Assembly (NCBI GenBank): GCA_032871835.1
Contig: CM065299.1
Location: 98,648,652-98,712,651, forward strand
DNA from: Dipteronia dyeriana
Taxonomy: Eukaryota; Streptophyta; Magnoliopsida; Sapindales; Sapindaceae
Length of the DNA: 64,000 nt
Reading direction: 5' to 3'
In this document: positions 53,841 to 64,000 of the stretch, one piece after another
How the letters are laid out: each line of letters starts with the position of its first letter
Position numbering within the stretch: the first letter of the stretch is position 1
Notes under the pieces: generated by a model
Database searches by the model: none
Told to the model about the DNA's origin: nothing
What the model saw: the letters and a program-made list of their open reading frames with translations, nothing else
Position numbers and translations under genes: made by a program

Positions 53841-54912
53841 CTTAATTCTTGAATAAATATTCAGACAATTCTTTCGAATAATAATAAACTTATTATTAAA
53901 AGAAATAGAATATTTTGTTCTAACAACTTAGAAACGGAAATCAAATTCCGTTTAAATTTAGAAATATAAAATACATTGTCCAACAATATATAATTATTAT
54001 AAAAATGTAACCTAATTACTCCCACTACTCGTGCCTACACGACATCCCCTGACCCCACACGCATTGTGAAGGCTTGCTCCTCTAGCTTTGTCCAAGAATC
54101 AGTCCATTGTAAAATAGAACAAACCTGGTTCCATTAACATGACTCAAGAACAAGTAAATCATATTTACCTTTCTTGAACTTATTCTTTCTTTGGGCTTTC
54201 TTGGGTTTGGGCTTACCCTTCACCTTCCTAGCAGACCTCTTCCTCTCTTTATTATTGGAGAAAGATGATTCGACAACATTTGCCTCACCAGTATTGCCCT
54301 TGTTTTCCTTAGTCAATGACTCAAAGGTAGTAGCTCATTGAGCAACTGTGTGAGATTGAACATTAACTTGTTCATCTCGTAGTTACTCTTAAATTGATCG
54401 AAACTCTTCGAAAGAGTTATCACTTGACTGGGTTTGTCAATGGCCTTGCCATTGACTTCTGCCGTGTTGAAATAGGACATCATGCTCAGAACATGTTCTC
54501 GAACTGATGTACCTTCCTTTATGAGAGCGAGCATAGCGGAATGAACAACTTCGTTTCACTTTTGCTCGGAGGGCTGCCTGAACGTAGCTTGTAATGACTC
54601 CATGATTTTGAATGCTAAAGTCATTGCTTCGTGCTTTTTGACAAGCACGTCTGTCATTGAAGCTAACAGATATGTTTAGGCCTTCTCATCAGATGAGACC
54701 CATCGCTCGTATGCCTCACGAACAGTTTGTGTGGTATTGGCAGCAGGTGCTGGAGAACATTCCTCCATAAGCACAAACTTGAGGTCTTTGGTGACCAATA
54801 TTGTATTAATGTTAAGTTTCCACTTAGTGTAGCTATCACCAATTAATTTGTCGTTTATGAGAATTTGAAGTAATGCAAAAGACATTATTGCTGAAATAAT
54901 TAAAACATTCAT
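53841..54912 (-). pseudogene. Gag of copia element C, fragmented
   Basis: From the right: 54676-54912 has NDKLIGDSYTKWKLNINTIL, then FVLMEECSPAPAANTT and VREAYERWVSSDEKA, the copia gag N-terminal domain. 54313-54534 has LALIKEGTSVREHVLSMMSY and LSKSFDQFKSNYEMNK. 54134-54316 is Lys-rich (KRSARKVKGKPKPKKAQRKN), just before the expected zinc knuckle. The start is probably the internal ATG of MSFALLQIL at about 54884. Stops separate the parts. The protease region (53840-54130) is degraded. Confidence 0.82.
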
Positions 54913-56330
54913 TCAGTCATTTATTTAAAACAAGTGCGAGTGCTTTGGCATAAATTTAAACATGATGCATGCACATGTTTAACGAACTAGAACTACCCTA
55001 AAACTAGTTACTATACCATGACAATCCAGCATACCATAAAGAAGTGCCGCATTAGGGTCGGTCAAGTCTTTGCATGTTGGACAGAGACATTCTCAATCAA
55101 ATGATTTTCTAGAATAACTCTTATTCCATATCATTCAACCATCGTTCATTCAGTCAGGTTTTTAATTAACAAACTTAATCAAAGCCTTTGTGAGTGTAAC
55201 CCACCATTTCAGATCTCACGAGCTTAACTCGAGAATTACCCCCTTAGGGTCTGTCAATCTCGAAATACCCTTAGAAAACCTATCCGTTAGGAATTCAACC
55301 TTGGTATTGACCTTTGTGGAAACCCTCCTTAGGGAGGACGAAAGCAAAGCCGTCACGAGGCCTCACTCGGATATCACGGTGTTGAACTAATGATGGAGAC
55401 CGCGAGATATATATGTCATATATCCCTATCCCATTCACTATTTTAAAATTAGGGTTTTCTATTAACCGTTAATGCGCCTAGTCTCTACATGATTAAATGA
55501 CTAACTTTAAGCTTTGTAAACTATTTACTAAGGTCAGATTATTATGTTAGTGTTTACCAAGTTTTAACTATTAAAACTCTAACACTTTATTCGATTCATT
55601 TATTATTAGGTAATTAATCATATTAATCATAGTTACAATAAATGACCCTATTAATCTAACTTATTAAACTCTTTAATAACTAGATTAATGTTAATGAGAA
55701 TTACCAAGTTTTCTAACCATTAAAAACTAATCTCATTATTCATAGCCAATTATGTATATTGCCCATTTTAATCACATTAAAAAAATAATATATATCAGGC
55801 TATGATGCATGTATGACATATCAAATATATTTGTGCAGGCACATCTAATCTAAATGACTTACGTATGCATGCCAATGCTTTTATCATCACATAATATAAA
55901 GCGTACATGAATTGACCGAGTACTATGGATTATTTAATCTAAAAAATTGGAATCTAAAATTATAAAAATTTCCCATGGCATTCCTTGGTCTTCTAGTAAC
56001 TTCATATATCTTCCAGTCTCTTCAGGTCACTCCGATTCATCTTATGAATCCTTCTTCGCGATTTTTCCAGGTCTTCAATATAGGTTACATTTTTTTTACA
56101 ATACAATAACATTAATCAAATAAATAAAAATAATAATAATAATAATAATAATAATACAACTCATTAACCCTAAATCCACAGTACCATATAATTAACGATC
56201 AATCATGTTTTTGTAAATTAAAAAAAAAAATAATATACATACAAAAACATCATAAGTCAATTTAAATCGTGTCTACACAATCATACATACAAAGCAATGA
56301 AAAAGAATTCCTGTTCCGGAAATAAAATTG
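54913..56330 (-). other. Leader of copia element C
   Basis: No coding similarity was recognised. It contains a (TAA)n microsatellite (about 56129-56155), TATA-rich stretches and several short repeats. It lies between the primer site and gag. Confidence 0.55.
56129..56155. repeat. (TAA)n microsatellite
   Basis: Nine uninterrupted TAA units lie in the leader of copia element C. Confidence 0.9.
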
Positions 56331-56342
56331 GCTCTGATACCA
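56331..56342 (-). other. Primer binding site of copia element C
   Basis: The element strand reads TGGTATCAGAGC, two bases from the 5' LTR. It is the initiator tRNA-Met type, the same as in array D. Confidence 0.9.
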
Positions 56343-56344
56343 AT

Positions 56345-58485
56345 TGTTAGAACCCCGTTCACCGGTTACGCAGTGGAACTAGGTTTTATTTTTTTTTATA
56401 CAAATCATAATCTGTATCTGGGACCAGTGAAATTGGGATTGTAATTATTTTTTGGAACTAATCATACAATATGTAAACACGGAAAATTGAAATCGATATA
56501 ATCAGAAGAAGAACATACCAACATTTGGAGGCTCCTTCACTTTACGTTATGCTCATGTCTGAACCACTCTTACCAACGTTTGGAGGCTTTTTCACTTTAC
56601 CATGTGCTCCTGTCTAAACCACTCGATCTTCCTCGCTATCTCCCGGGACTGGTAACTGTGTGCGGGCGTGTCACGGTCTCAGAAACTTGAATGGAGGATG
56701 TCGAGAGAAACCTTGAAGAAACTCTTTCTTCTAGAGAGAAAACTAACTAGAACAATTCGAGTTATAAAAATAATATTATTCTTATTTTTATTTTGTTCAA
56801 TGGTGTACAGTGCACTAATAAAAAAAACTTCCTTATTTTTTTCAACCGATGCCTCGCCTTCTTTTACACTATGTATATTTACTCTCTCGTCTGCTCTTGT
56901 TTTTCACAAATATATATATATATATATTTGACACGCCTTTCCTTCCTTTTTTTTCACTATATATATATTTGACTTCCACACATACACCTCTGCTTCTTTT
57001 ATTTCACAAAATAAATATATCACTTGTGTATCAAGTATTTACATCCTATATAAATTATTCTTTTGACTAATGTTTCATGTGCACACACCAATTTGCATCC
57101 TATGTAATCTCTTGAGTTATTAATTGATATATATCTTTTAATTATCCTTTTCAAATATATCTGATATATTAAAAGTGATAATAGGCATTTTAAATTTAAA
57201 CTTAAATTCAAATACTTAGATAAATGATTTAGTAAAAATAAAATAATCCTATTATTTTATCTTCACCTAAATCCATATATCAACTAACACCCTCCAATTA
57301 ATAGTTAATTAATAATTAATAATTATCAATATAATTAAATAATATAATTATTTAATTAATTTAACTATTAACATTCACTGATAAAATAATCTCATTATTC
57401 AATTAATTCCTGAATATATACGTGTCACTTTTGTAACACAATTAATTAACCGTGACTCTTGTTATCTAAATCGATCGGGCTAGCAAGGGGACCTAATGGA
57501 CCCACAATATTTTGAGCTCTAATAATCTTTAGAATCATTAATTAAACTCTTTAATTAATATTCCTTGACTATTAACTCCGGTGTTAATCCACTAAAAACC
57601 TGAAGATGCATTCTCTCAACTGTAGACGCTTTTACACAGACCGATACAACTCGGTGTCCATCGATATAGCTATTACACATGGTGTGATCCTCCACAATAG
57701 TTCATAATTAGAGCTAGGTCATAATGTCCGTTATACCCCTCTAATTACATATATCCTTTAAGTACCAATGATTCTCTAATGGACAACAAATCATATTTCC
57801 TCACGGAATTAGGAGAGCGCTCATATTGTCCAAGGCCCCGAATAAACCCTTAAGGGAACTATCGTCTAGTTCTCACAAGAAGGAGTGGATTCCACTATTG
57901 TGTACAAACCTTCCCAGCCACAAGCCAAACAGCAATCCCAACATACGGAGTATATTGATCAGGAAATACATCTGACCTCACCCATGGTTTATCAAAGACC
58001 ACGATTTAACCTGAAAGAGTCGATAAGACACTCAGGATTAAGATCACCCACATATAGCCATCATTTGTTGATATATATGAATCTCATCTGTAAACGGATC
58101 TTGGTGAGAGATTCATATAGATCATGGCCCCATACCTATATGATCTCATCATACAAGGTGCCTCCATTCTCATATCTCCATATGAATGATTCAGGATAGA
58201 ATCACCATATATTACAGAATGGAGCGCAACTATAGATTAACCACAAATAAAGTACCCATCTTTTATTTGTTATCTATGGACTCTTTAGATTGCACGTCTC
58301 TTACTGTATTAATCTATAGATGACACTCTTATACACAGTTCGAGATTACATCCGGCAATCTTGGATGTTAAATATATGCACAAGTTATAAAATAAACAAC
58401 ACAACAAGAATAAATTGAATTTTTTCCTTTTAGTCATTTCATAAATTTATTTACAAATTACATCTTTAGGGCATAAACTCCAACA
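56345..58485 (-). repeat. 5' LTR of copia element C (2141 bp)
   Basis: It starts TGTTAGAACC and ends CTCCAACA on the + strand, then ACCAC. It is alignable along its length with 37795-39991, with many substitutions and length changes in the (TA)n tracts; the two LTRs have diverged more than LTRs A and B of array D. Confidence 0.92.
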
Positions 58486-58490
58486 ACCAC
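58441..58490. other. Right junction of copia element C with its target duplication
   Basis: The LTR ends CTCCAACA at 58485, followed by ACCAC (58486-58490). The same ACCAC precedes the left LTR at 37790-37794. The gypsy RNase H frame rejoins as SDSQVVVNQVFDEY when one copy is removed. Confidence 0.93.
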
Positions 58491-59292
58491 GACTTGCGAA
58501 TCACTAAATATTTCAGCTAGTCTGCACCCAAAGCCTTGCGAACCTTGAGCCCTACCGGAAGCGACTCATGTTCTGCCATCTTATTGGTAATATTGAAGTA
58601 AAACCACAAGGCACATTATATCTGATCTCTTTCTTGGGTGGATACCAATATGTCTGCCTCACTGCCATATGTGTTTGACAAACCATCGATGTGCAACTGC
58701 AAGTAGAAAATATGTCTATCCTTCTCTCAAAATATTTTAATCACCTCACTATTTAGTTTAGTGAACTCGGTGATAAAGTCTACCACTGCTTGTCCTTTGA
58801 ATTTTTTGCCCCTGACGAGTATGAAATATGGAACTTGCTCAACCCGATTGCCCATTTTATCAGTCTTCCCGATACTTCTGGTTGGGATAGGATTTGCCTT
58901 AAATAGGCAGTCTATGTAAACTTTGATCCTGTATGCCAAGAAGTAGGGCCTCATCTTTCTTGCTGCTGTTACAAGTGCTAATGCCATCTGCTCAGCTACC
59001 AAGTACCTTATTGCTGCTGTTACAAGTGCAAATGCCATCTGCTCAGCTACAAAGTACCTTATTGTTGTTGTTACAAGTGCTAATGCTATCCGCTCAGCTA
59101 CCAAGTACCTTATTTCTGCTGGTAGTAGAGCCTTGCTGGTACAATACATTGGCTTCTGTAGTCCTTCATCTAACCTAATTAATATCGAGCTGGTAGCCAC
59201 TGTCTTGACTAATAGGTACAAGTATAATATTTACCCGACCAATGGCTTCGAAAAAATTAGGACCTTACCAAGATATTCTTTGATCTTCTGGA
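58491..59292 (-). pseudogene. RNase H (N-terminal) of Tat-type element B with a triplicated 17-residue unit
   Basis: The frame 58727-59221 reads LIRLDEGLQKPMYCTSKALL, then three tandem copies of a unit of the type IRYLVAEQMALALVTA, then RKMRPYFLAYRIKVYIDCLF and NRVEQVPYFIL. This is the Tat RNase H region in which the unit normally occurs once. Further left, at 58491-58560, AEIFSDSQVVV leads into the copia insertion site. Confidence 0.82.
58963..59116 (-). repeat. 3 x 51-bp tandem repeat in RNase H
   Basis: The + strand unit GCTGTTACAAGTGC...AAGTACCTTATT recurs three times at 51-bp spacing with a few substitutions. It keeps the reading frame (17 codons). Confidence 0.92.
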
Positions 59293-59297
59293 TAGCC

Positions 59298-61414
59298 TGA
59301 TAGGTACATTTATGTACTTATTTTAGGCTCTTTATTCCTAACTTTTATGCTCGGTTTTAAGTGTTTTTGTGTATATAATATATGTTTAAGCCTTGTGTAG
59401 GTTCATTTCTCTAAATTTAGGTGTTTGAGCTTAAAGTGAAGCTTTGAAGGCAAATAAAAGGAATAAGATATGAAATTGAGATGGCTTGTGAAGAATGTCA
59501 GACCTACAAAGGCCATATCTCCCTCCTCAGATTGAACTGCGTGCCGAACCATATGTTTTTGGAAATCCCATGACTCTAGTTTTCAGAAAACTTTACAAGT
59601 CATGATTCTGGAATTTTTAGAAGAAGTTACACGCATTTTAACAACTGGTGTGTGAAGTAGAAAAAATCTGCTAGATGGAACTGCGAGTTCCAACTCGTTG
59701 ATTGAAGTAGCAGATCAATTCCAGAGCCTAATGCGAGTTAGAATTGTGAGTTAGACCTAACAGAGTGAAGTAGCAACCTACTAAGAGTTGGAACTACGAG
59801 ATTGAAGTCACAGAAGTCGTTTGCAAATGTTTTCTAGAGTCTAATACGAGTTAGACCTAGCAGATTGAAGTAGCAGCCTACTTTGAGTTGGAACTGCGAG
59901 ATGGAACTCACAGATTTCAGTCACAAATGTTTTCTAGAGTCTTCTACTAGATAGATATGCAAGTTACGACTAGCAAAATCAGACTGCTAAATGGATTTGT
60001 GAGTTCCAACTCGTAGATTTATGGCGGCAGAATTTTATCCAATTGCACAACAAGATATTTTTAAGGCCAAACTTGACTTTTCATACCCAATTGGTGACCT
60101 AACCTTCAAACTCTATAAATACACCACTTTGTTGGTCATATCTTAACACATATCTTCCAATATACTATCACATAGACACTAACACTTTCTCTTGTTCTTC
60201 AACACCATAAAAGAGAAATAGGAGTTTCAAAGACTCCATGGAGGGTTCTCCTCCATGGATGTCTTACCACCACTACCTTTACACTTCATCCATCCAAATT
60301 TGAATTAGATTCAAGGAGAAAAGAGAACAAATGAAATAGAGATCTTGGTTATCTCTAAACTCTTCTCTTTGTTTTATTTTCAATTTTGTGTAATCCTCAG
60401 TAGGGAATATTTGTAAACCAACACTTGGCTTGCTATATATGGTATTTAATTATATTCAACTTGGATCTTGACTTTATTCTTTGAGTTTATGTTATATCTC
60501 TCTTTTCATGACATGTGTTGGTGAATAAGTAGGAATTAATATGTTTTACATAAGTGAGACTTTAGTTTGAAACAAATGATTTAGTGTAACTTAGTGTCTC
60601 ACTCTTGTTTACATGTTTGTGACAAAAAAGAATCGATTTGTATGAATTGATTTGAGTGAAAGAGTACAACTATGTTCCTATTGATCAATCGTGAATGGAT
60701 TTTAATTGTTAACTCTTGAATAGAGGTAGCTTGATTTATGCATGTTTATGCTAGATTAGGTTGTTTGGTGTATTGTTCATGTGCTTAATGAGTCTTTGAC
60801 CAAATACACAATTGTTCATTCCATCCATGATGTTGGTTGAGTGATGAGAATCGTTTTTGGTATTCCTTAATCAATAAATGATTCGTAACAATAGATTATT
60901 TCATTTCAGAATCCTTAATCAAGAGAACTAGCCATTGAATCCTTTTGAATGATGCTTGAATGTTTATTATCAACATTACTACCTTGTGTGCTTGGTGAAC
61001 TTATGTACCTACTGTAACCACTATCTTGCATCCCTCCAAGCCACATTTATTTTCATAGCTAGGGTGTTTTTCCTTTAGGAATAGACTGAATTTAATTCCT
61101 TTGTTGTGTAATTGGTGAGAAAGGCAAGCACCCAATTACATTTTTATCCTTAGTGTAATTTAATTTAGTTTAGTTTATTCACACCTCACACACCATCCGC
61201 TTTATGCATCCACATCACATACACCATTCTCACCATTTCCATATTCTATTTACATTGCTTTCAATAACGCTTTAGCTAGAGAGAGTTAAATGGATACCAC
61301 CTCTCTATGGGAACGATCCCCTTACTTGCATGTTACACTAGTCATTTGTCACTAGCACCCATAAGGTTGAACTCATAAATATCTTTTGACGAGAGTACGA
61401 CGACGCTCTTATCA
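59298..61414 (+). mobile_element. Solo LTR (2117 bp) of a gypsy (Athila/Tat-type) element
   Basis: It begins TGATAGGTAC and ends GCTCTTATCA (inverse ends TGATA/TATCA), within the RT-RNase H junction of element B. Flanks TAGCC (59293-59297) and TGGCC (61415-61419) are a 4-of-5 target duplication. The host frame fits TGGCC as the original, so the left copy has mutated. The 3' part (GGGAACGATCCC, then TACTTGCATGTTACACTAG) resembles Athila-type LTR ends. The 59640-59960 part has units of about 117 bp with GAGTTGGAACT and AGATTGAAGTAGCAG. No internal region is present, so it formed by LTR-LTR recombination. Confidence 0.8.
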
Positions 61415-61780
61415 TGGCCTCCTCACATTCCTCAGTTTACTCCACTCATTTTCCTTTCCTTATGGCCTTGAAGAAAGGTAGACATTTATCTGTGGATCTA
61501 GTAACGAACTTGTTCAATAAGGTCAGGAAAGCGGTCAACTTCTAGATGTCTTTCAACTTAACGGGTGACCTCAAATATTTCAGTGCCTTTATCTTTTCGA
61601 GGTTCACTTCGATTCCCCTTTGGTGGCCTTAGAAATTGAGGAAATTCCCTGAATGAAACCTAAAAACACACTTTTTTGTTTTAAGCTTCATCTCGTACCT
61701 CCTCAATGCTTCAAATGTCTCCCTCGGGTCTACTGCATGAATCTTAATATGTCATCCATATACACTTACATATTTTTATA
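61415..61780 (-). pseudogene. RT fragment of Tat-type element B
   Basis: Minus-strand text includes a YMDDIL catalytic loop near 61755 and, further along, the RT thumb/connection remnant that joins to ECEEAIQKIKEYLG across the solo LTR. Stops are frequent. Upstream RT is missing. Confidence 0.7.
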
Positions 61781-62046
61781 GGAAAAATCGCACGGCAGAA
61801 GCGGAAAATAGGATTAGTATATTTCAAAAAAATTACTTTAAAAGAAAGAACCTTAACCCTTGATTAATTAACATATACTAAAAGTATCGTACCTTTTTCT
61901 CATGACGATTGAAATTGCATCGAATAGAATCCACAAGATCATTCAATCCAATCACGAACGTGAATTACCTAGGAGTGTGTGCTCTCTTTCTTTGAATTGT
62001 ATACCTGAGGATGGAAACAAACATTTTTTTTTCATTTGTTAGCCAC
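61777..62046 (-). repeat. Truncated copia LTR fragment related to the LTRs of array D
   Basis: In inverse it resembles the last ~350 bp of LTRs A and B: CCATCCTCAGGTATACAA, CTCCTAGGTGATTCACGTTC, TGATTGGATTGGA and CGTACC/GGTACGA-type segments all correspond. It lacks the rest of the LTR and starts TATAGGAAAAA where the full LTR has TGTAGGGAAAA. Confidence 0.65.
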
Positions 62047-62081
62047 AATTGAAATTCCCTAGAAAGTGTCTATAACCTAGA

Positions 62082-62098
62082 GGGGGGGGGGGGGGGGG
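62082..62098 (+). repeat. G17 homopolymer
   Basis: Seventeen consecutive G follow ACCTAGA and precede TGAATAGG. The AGAGGGGG...TGAATAG context is common in plant LTR elements, but with a shorter G run. Confidence 0.9.
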
Positions 62099-62997
62099 TG
62101 AATAGGTTTTAATTCAATAGATTACCAATTTTACGAATTAATCAATATTAACAATTCTACCCCAATGGTCAAATAAAAGACACCAAACATAAAACAATAA
62201 CAACACGCAATATATACGTGGAAACCATCCAAATGGGAAAAACCACGGGCTCTTTAGAGCGCCACCCTTGATCCACAAAATCCACTATTGAGTAAAAGTT
62301 TACAACCTAGGTTGACCTCCCGTCTAACCCTCCAGTTGCTAACCCTTTCACTCTACCCAACGGGCCTTAATAGTGATTTTGGATCCCTAGCCTTGTGCAC
62401 TAACCACTTAGCCACAAGCTAACTCGACAATTAAGAGATAATGACAACATAAGTGAATATGAAAGAATATTCAATATGCAAAAATGCTAGGTCAAGACAT
62501 TCGTGCTTATCTAGGATTAATAATGACAATTAAAGCAAATCCTAGATATCAATGTTCTAAATGCAAAGGCAAGAAGGATTAGCTAGAAGGGTAAAATCGT
62601 CTTAACTGGTAGCTATCACAAATTAATACATCTCAACCAACAATAAATACACAAGCATGTCATAAAAATAATTAAACAAGCCAAGCAAGCAATTAATATG
62701 CAATAAAGACTAAAACCTAGGCATACATGTCTTAGTAATGAAATCATAAAGCTTAGAGCATGTAGAGAATACCTAAGTATGAACACACAAGAAACCCATG
62801 CTTGAAAGATGCTTGATGATTTGAATATTAAGGATGGCTGAGTAAAAATGCTTTCTTGGAGCTTCTCTCTCTAAAGAACAATATCTCTCTTTCAAAAATA
62901 GGTTTAGAAGCTCTCAAAACGAGTTGGGAAGAAGATGATTCATTTATATGAAACCTAAAGTGAAACTGCATCGTTTTTGGCAAAACTCAACCAAAAC

Positions 62998-63265
62998 GCA
63001 TCAGGACCGCTGGCTGTACTGTGGTCCAGGCAAGTGTCCAGACTACGGCATAGAGAGCGGTGTATCGTCTGGACAATGCCGCTGTGCATGCAGGGTGCAC
63101 AGACTGCGGTCTGGATAGCATGCATCCTCTGTGAAACTTCGTTTGGGAGACCGCGATGTAGGCAACATGCACAGACCGCGGTAGACACAGCGTGTATCCT
63201 CTTCCAAACACCTGCTGTGCAGGCGGCGGCGAGGGCACTGCACAGAAAGCGGTCTAGACCGTGGT
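62998..63265. repeat. GC-rich palindromic repeat block in the LTR
   Basis: Several diverged units contain CAGACCGCGGT, GACTGCGGTCTGGA, AGCGGTCTAGACCG and TGCATGCAGGGTGCACAG. The short open frames over it in several phases are a by-product of GC content. Confidence 0.7.
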
Positions 63266-63557
63266 AAAGAGGAAAAAATCCTCATTTTGAGGCACAAACA
63301 TACAATCAACACTCAAATAAAAAAAAGACACACAAAGCACACAAAATGACAAATAAGCATGTAGGCAAGATGATTAAAATAAAATGCATGAGAATGAGTG
63401 TGTGCACTAAATCTCTTCAATGAAGATTAAGCAAGTGATTTTATCTTTGATGCTTGAGAAGGGACTTGAGCAATGAAGACCTAAACTACCCTTACATATT
63501 GATCCCAAAATGTGGTTATCAACGAAATAAGCCAATCAAAAAACCGAGGAACTTACA

Positions 63558-64000
63558 ATCTCCCCCTTTGGCTATTTCGTGACAAAACGACTCACTCACA
63601 AGATATCCTCACAACAAATAACAAGAAACAACAAGAGGTCAACAAACAAACATTCTATGTTACAAGAGATACCTAAAGCTAAATCTTCAAATCTTTCATC
63701 TCTTGTAGCATGATCATCCCTACAAAACAAATAACTACACTTTCCAAGACAAGTGTATAAGAGGGATCACGAAAAATAAAAACAAGTGTAATTTGCATGA
63801 AATAGAAACAAGTAACATGCAATCAACAATGCACAAAGCTAATGCTCCCCCTAAATAGGTCAACTCCCTCACAATAGGTCAATCTCCCCTTAAAACATGC
63901 CAATATCAACTCCCCCTAAATCCAACACTACTTCCCCTTTTTGCCACAAGATAGGCAAAAGAGTATTCCCCAACCGGGATGCTGTAGCAAAGAGAGATAT
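63558..64000 (-). other. 3' internal end of the last LTR element with repeated polypurine tracts
   Basis: The + strand shows CTCCCCC-type blocks at about 63570, 63846, 63868, 63885, 63911 and 63932. Several read CTCCCCCTAAAT. The nearest to the LTR is the polypurine tract proper. No coding frame was recognised. The element continues beyond the window. Confidence 0.5.

Larger units (their letters stand above)
37795..58485 (-). mobile_element. Ty1/copia element C with 2.1-2.2-kb LTRs, opened by a nested copia array
   Basis: The target duplication ACCAC is exact (37790-37794 and 58486-58490). The 3' LTR is 37795-39991 and the 5' LTR 56345-58485; the primer site is 56331-56342 and the polypurine tract 39992-40004. 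Internal sequence is 39992-42442 (RNase H, RT, integrase) and 53504-56344 (gag-pre-integrase segment, gag, leader), in total about 5.3 kb. Integrase lies before RT on the element strand, as in Ty1/copia. The integrase frame rejoins across the nested insertion as MNVKARGGCEYYITF. All coding parts carry stops. Confidence 0.9.
35567..61780 (-). mobile_element. Tat-type Ty3/gypsy element B, 3' part, split by a copia element and a solo LTR
   Basis: Read right to left: RT with YMDD-type loop (61415-61780), [solo LTR 59298-61414], end of RT and RNase H (58491-59292), [copia 37795-58485], rest of RNase H and integrase (36233-37794), and 3' LTR (35567-36230). At both insertion sites the protein rejoins once one target-duplication copy is removed: EIFSDSQVV + VNQVFDEY across the copia insertion, and ECEEA + IQKIKEYLG across the solo LTR. 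The 5' part (gag, protease, 5' LTR) is absent. At 61780 the sequence passes into a copia LTR fragment. Confidence 0.85.
62067..63557 (-). repeat. Probable 3' LTR of another LTR element (about 1.5 kb)
   Basis: The right end ...CTTACA is followed by ATCTCCCCCTTTGGC, whose complement GCCAAAGGGGGAGAT is a polypurine tract typical of copia elements. On the minus strand the LTR would start TGTAAGTTCC. The left end is placed at TGTCTATAACC (62067) by the TG/CA rule and is uncertain. It contains a run of 17 G at 62082-62098 after ACCTAGA, and a GC-rich repeated block at 62998-63265. Confidence 0.55.

Noticed and set aside
62955..63312. Overlapping open frames on both strands in the GC-rich LTR block
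   Set aside because: Low-complexity products from repeats; openness in several phases at once reflects GC content, not coding.
1..64000. Prokaryote-style systems, Helitrons or LINE ORFs
   Set aside because: No operon layout, Rep/helicase motif, endonuclease or LINE RT motif was seen on either strand.

Overview
The window is plant nuclear DNA, most likely from a eudicot. It is AT-rich and has spliceosomal introns with GT/AG borders. It is filled with Ty3/gypsy and Ty1/copia LTR retrotransposons carrying plant-type primer sites (tRNA-Asp, initiator tRNA-Met), plus Mutator-like, hAT-like, MITE-like and SINE-like repeats. No bacterial, viral, CRISPR, rRNA or tRNA gene was seen. One ordinary host gene is supported: a six-exon DUF1517 (FLAP1-like) plastid protein gene at 19665-26158 on the + strand.

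Layout. (1) 1-12015: an Athila-type Ty3/gypsy element on the minus strand (1607-bp LTR, tRNA-Asp primer site, gag-PR-RT-RH-INT plus an env-like region), cut by the window start and riddled with stop codons. (2) 12016-16667: the 5' part (RT, PR, gag, primer site, 872-bp LTR) of a Tat-type gypsy element on the minus strand, into whose RNase H region the Athila element inserted. (3) 16668-19458: intergenic DNA with a Mutator-like fold-back element carrying an exact 9-bp target duplication, about 200 bp upstream of the host start codon. (4) 19665-26158: the DUF1517 gene. Its third intron (4.8 kb) contains an antisense LTR-gag-LTR-gag-LTR array of a small gag-only LTR element (TR-GAG type). (5) 26159-35566: gene-poor DNA with a hAT deletion derivative, a MITE-derived long hairpin, a purine-only tract, a 2.3-kb long-inverted-repeat element and two tRNA-derived SINE-like units. 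(6) 35567-61780: a second Tat-type gypsy element on the minus strand, opened by a Ty1/copia element (37795-58485, TSD ACCAC) and by a 2.1-kb solo LTR (59298-61414). The copia element is itself opened by an 11-kb related copia array on the + strand (42443-53503, TSD GCTTT). (7) 61777-64000: a copia LTR fragment and the 3' LTR plus 3' internal end of a further LTR element.

The insertions can be read as a relative-age series, because coding frames rejoin exactly across the insertion sites once one copy of the target duplication is removed. All transposon coding regions are damaged except the 345-codon gag frame of one TR-GAG unit. The host gene itself has an in-frame TGA in exon 1 if the conserved frame is followed, so whether it is functional is open.

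The most unusual structures are: the tandem gag-only array inside an intron; the copia tandem array whose 5' end is an internal RT sequence starting TG directly against an intact TSD; a 255-bp in-frame RT duplication in one copia copy, and loss of the catalytic YIDD motif in the other; and a perfect 299-bp tandem duplication next to the Athila primer site. All identifications were made by reading the sequence and recalling family motifs; no database search was run.
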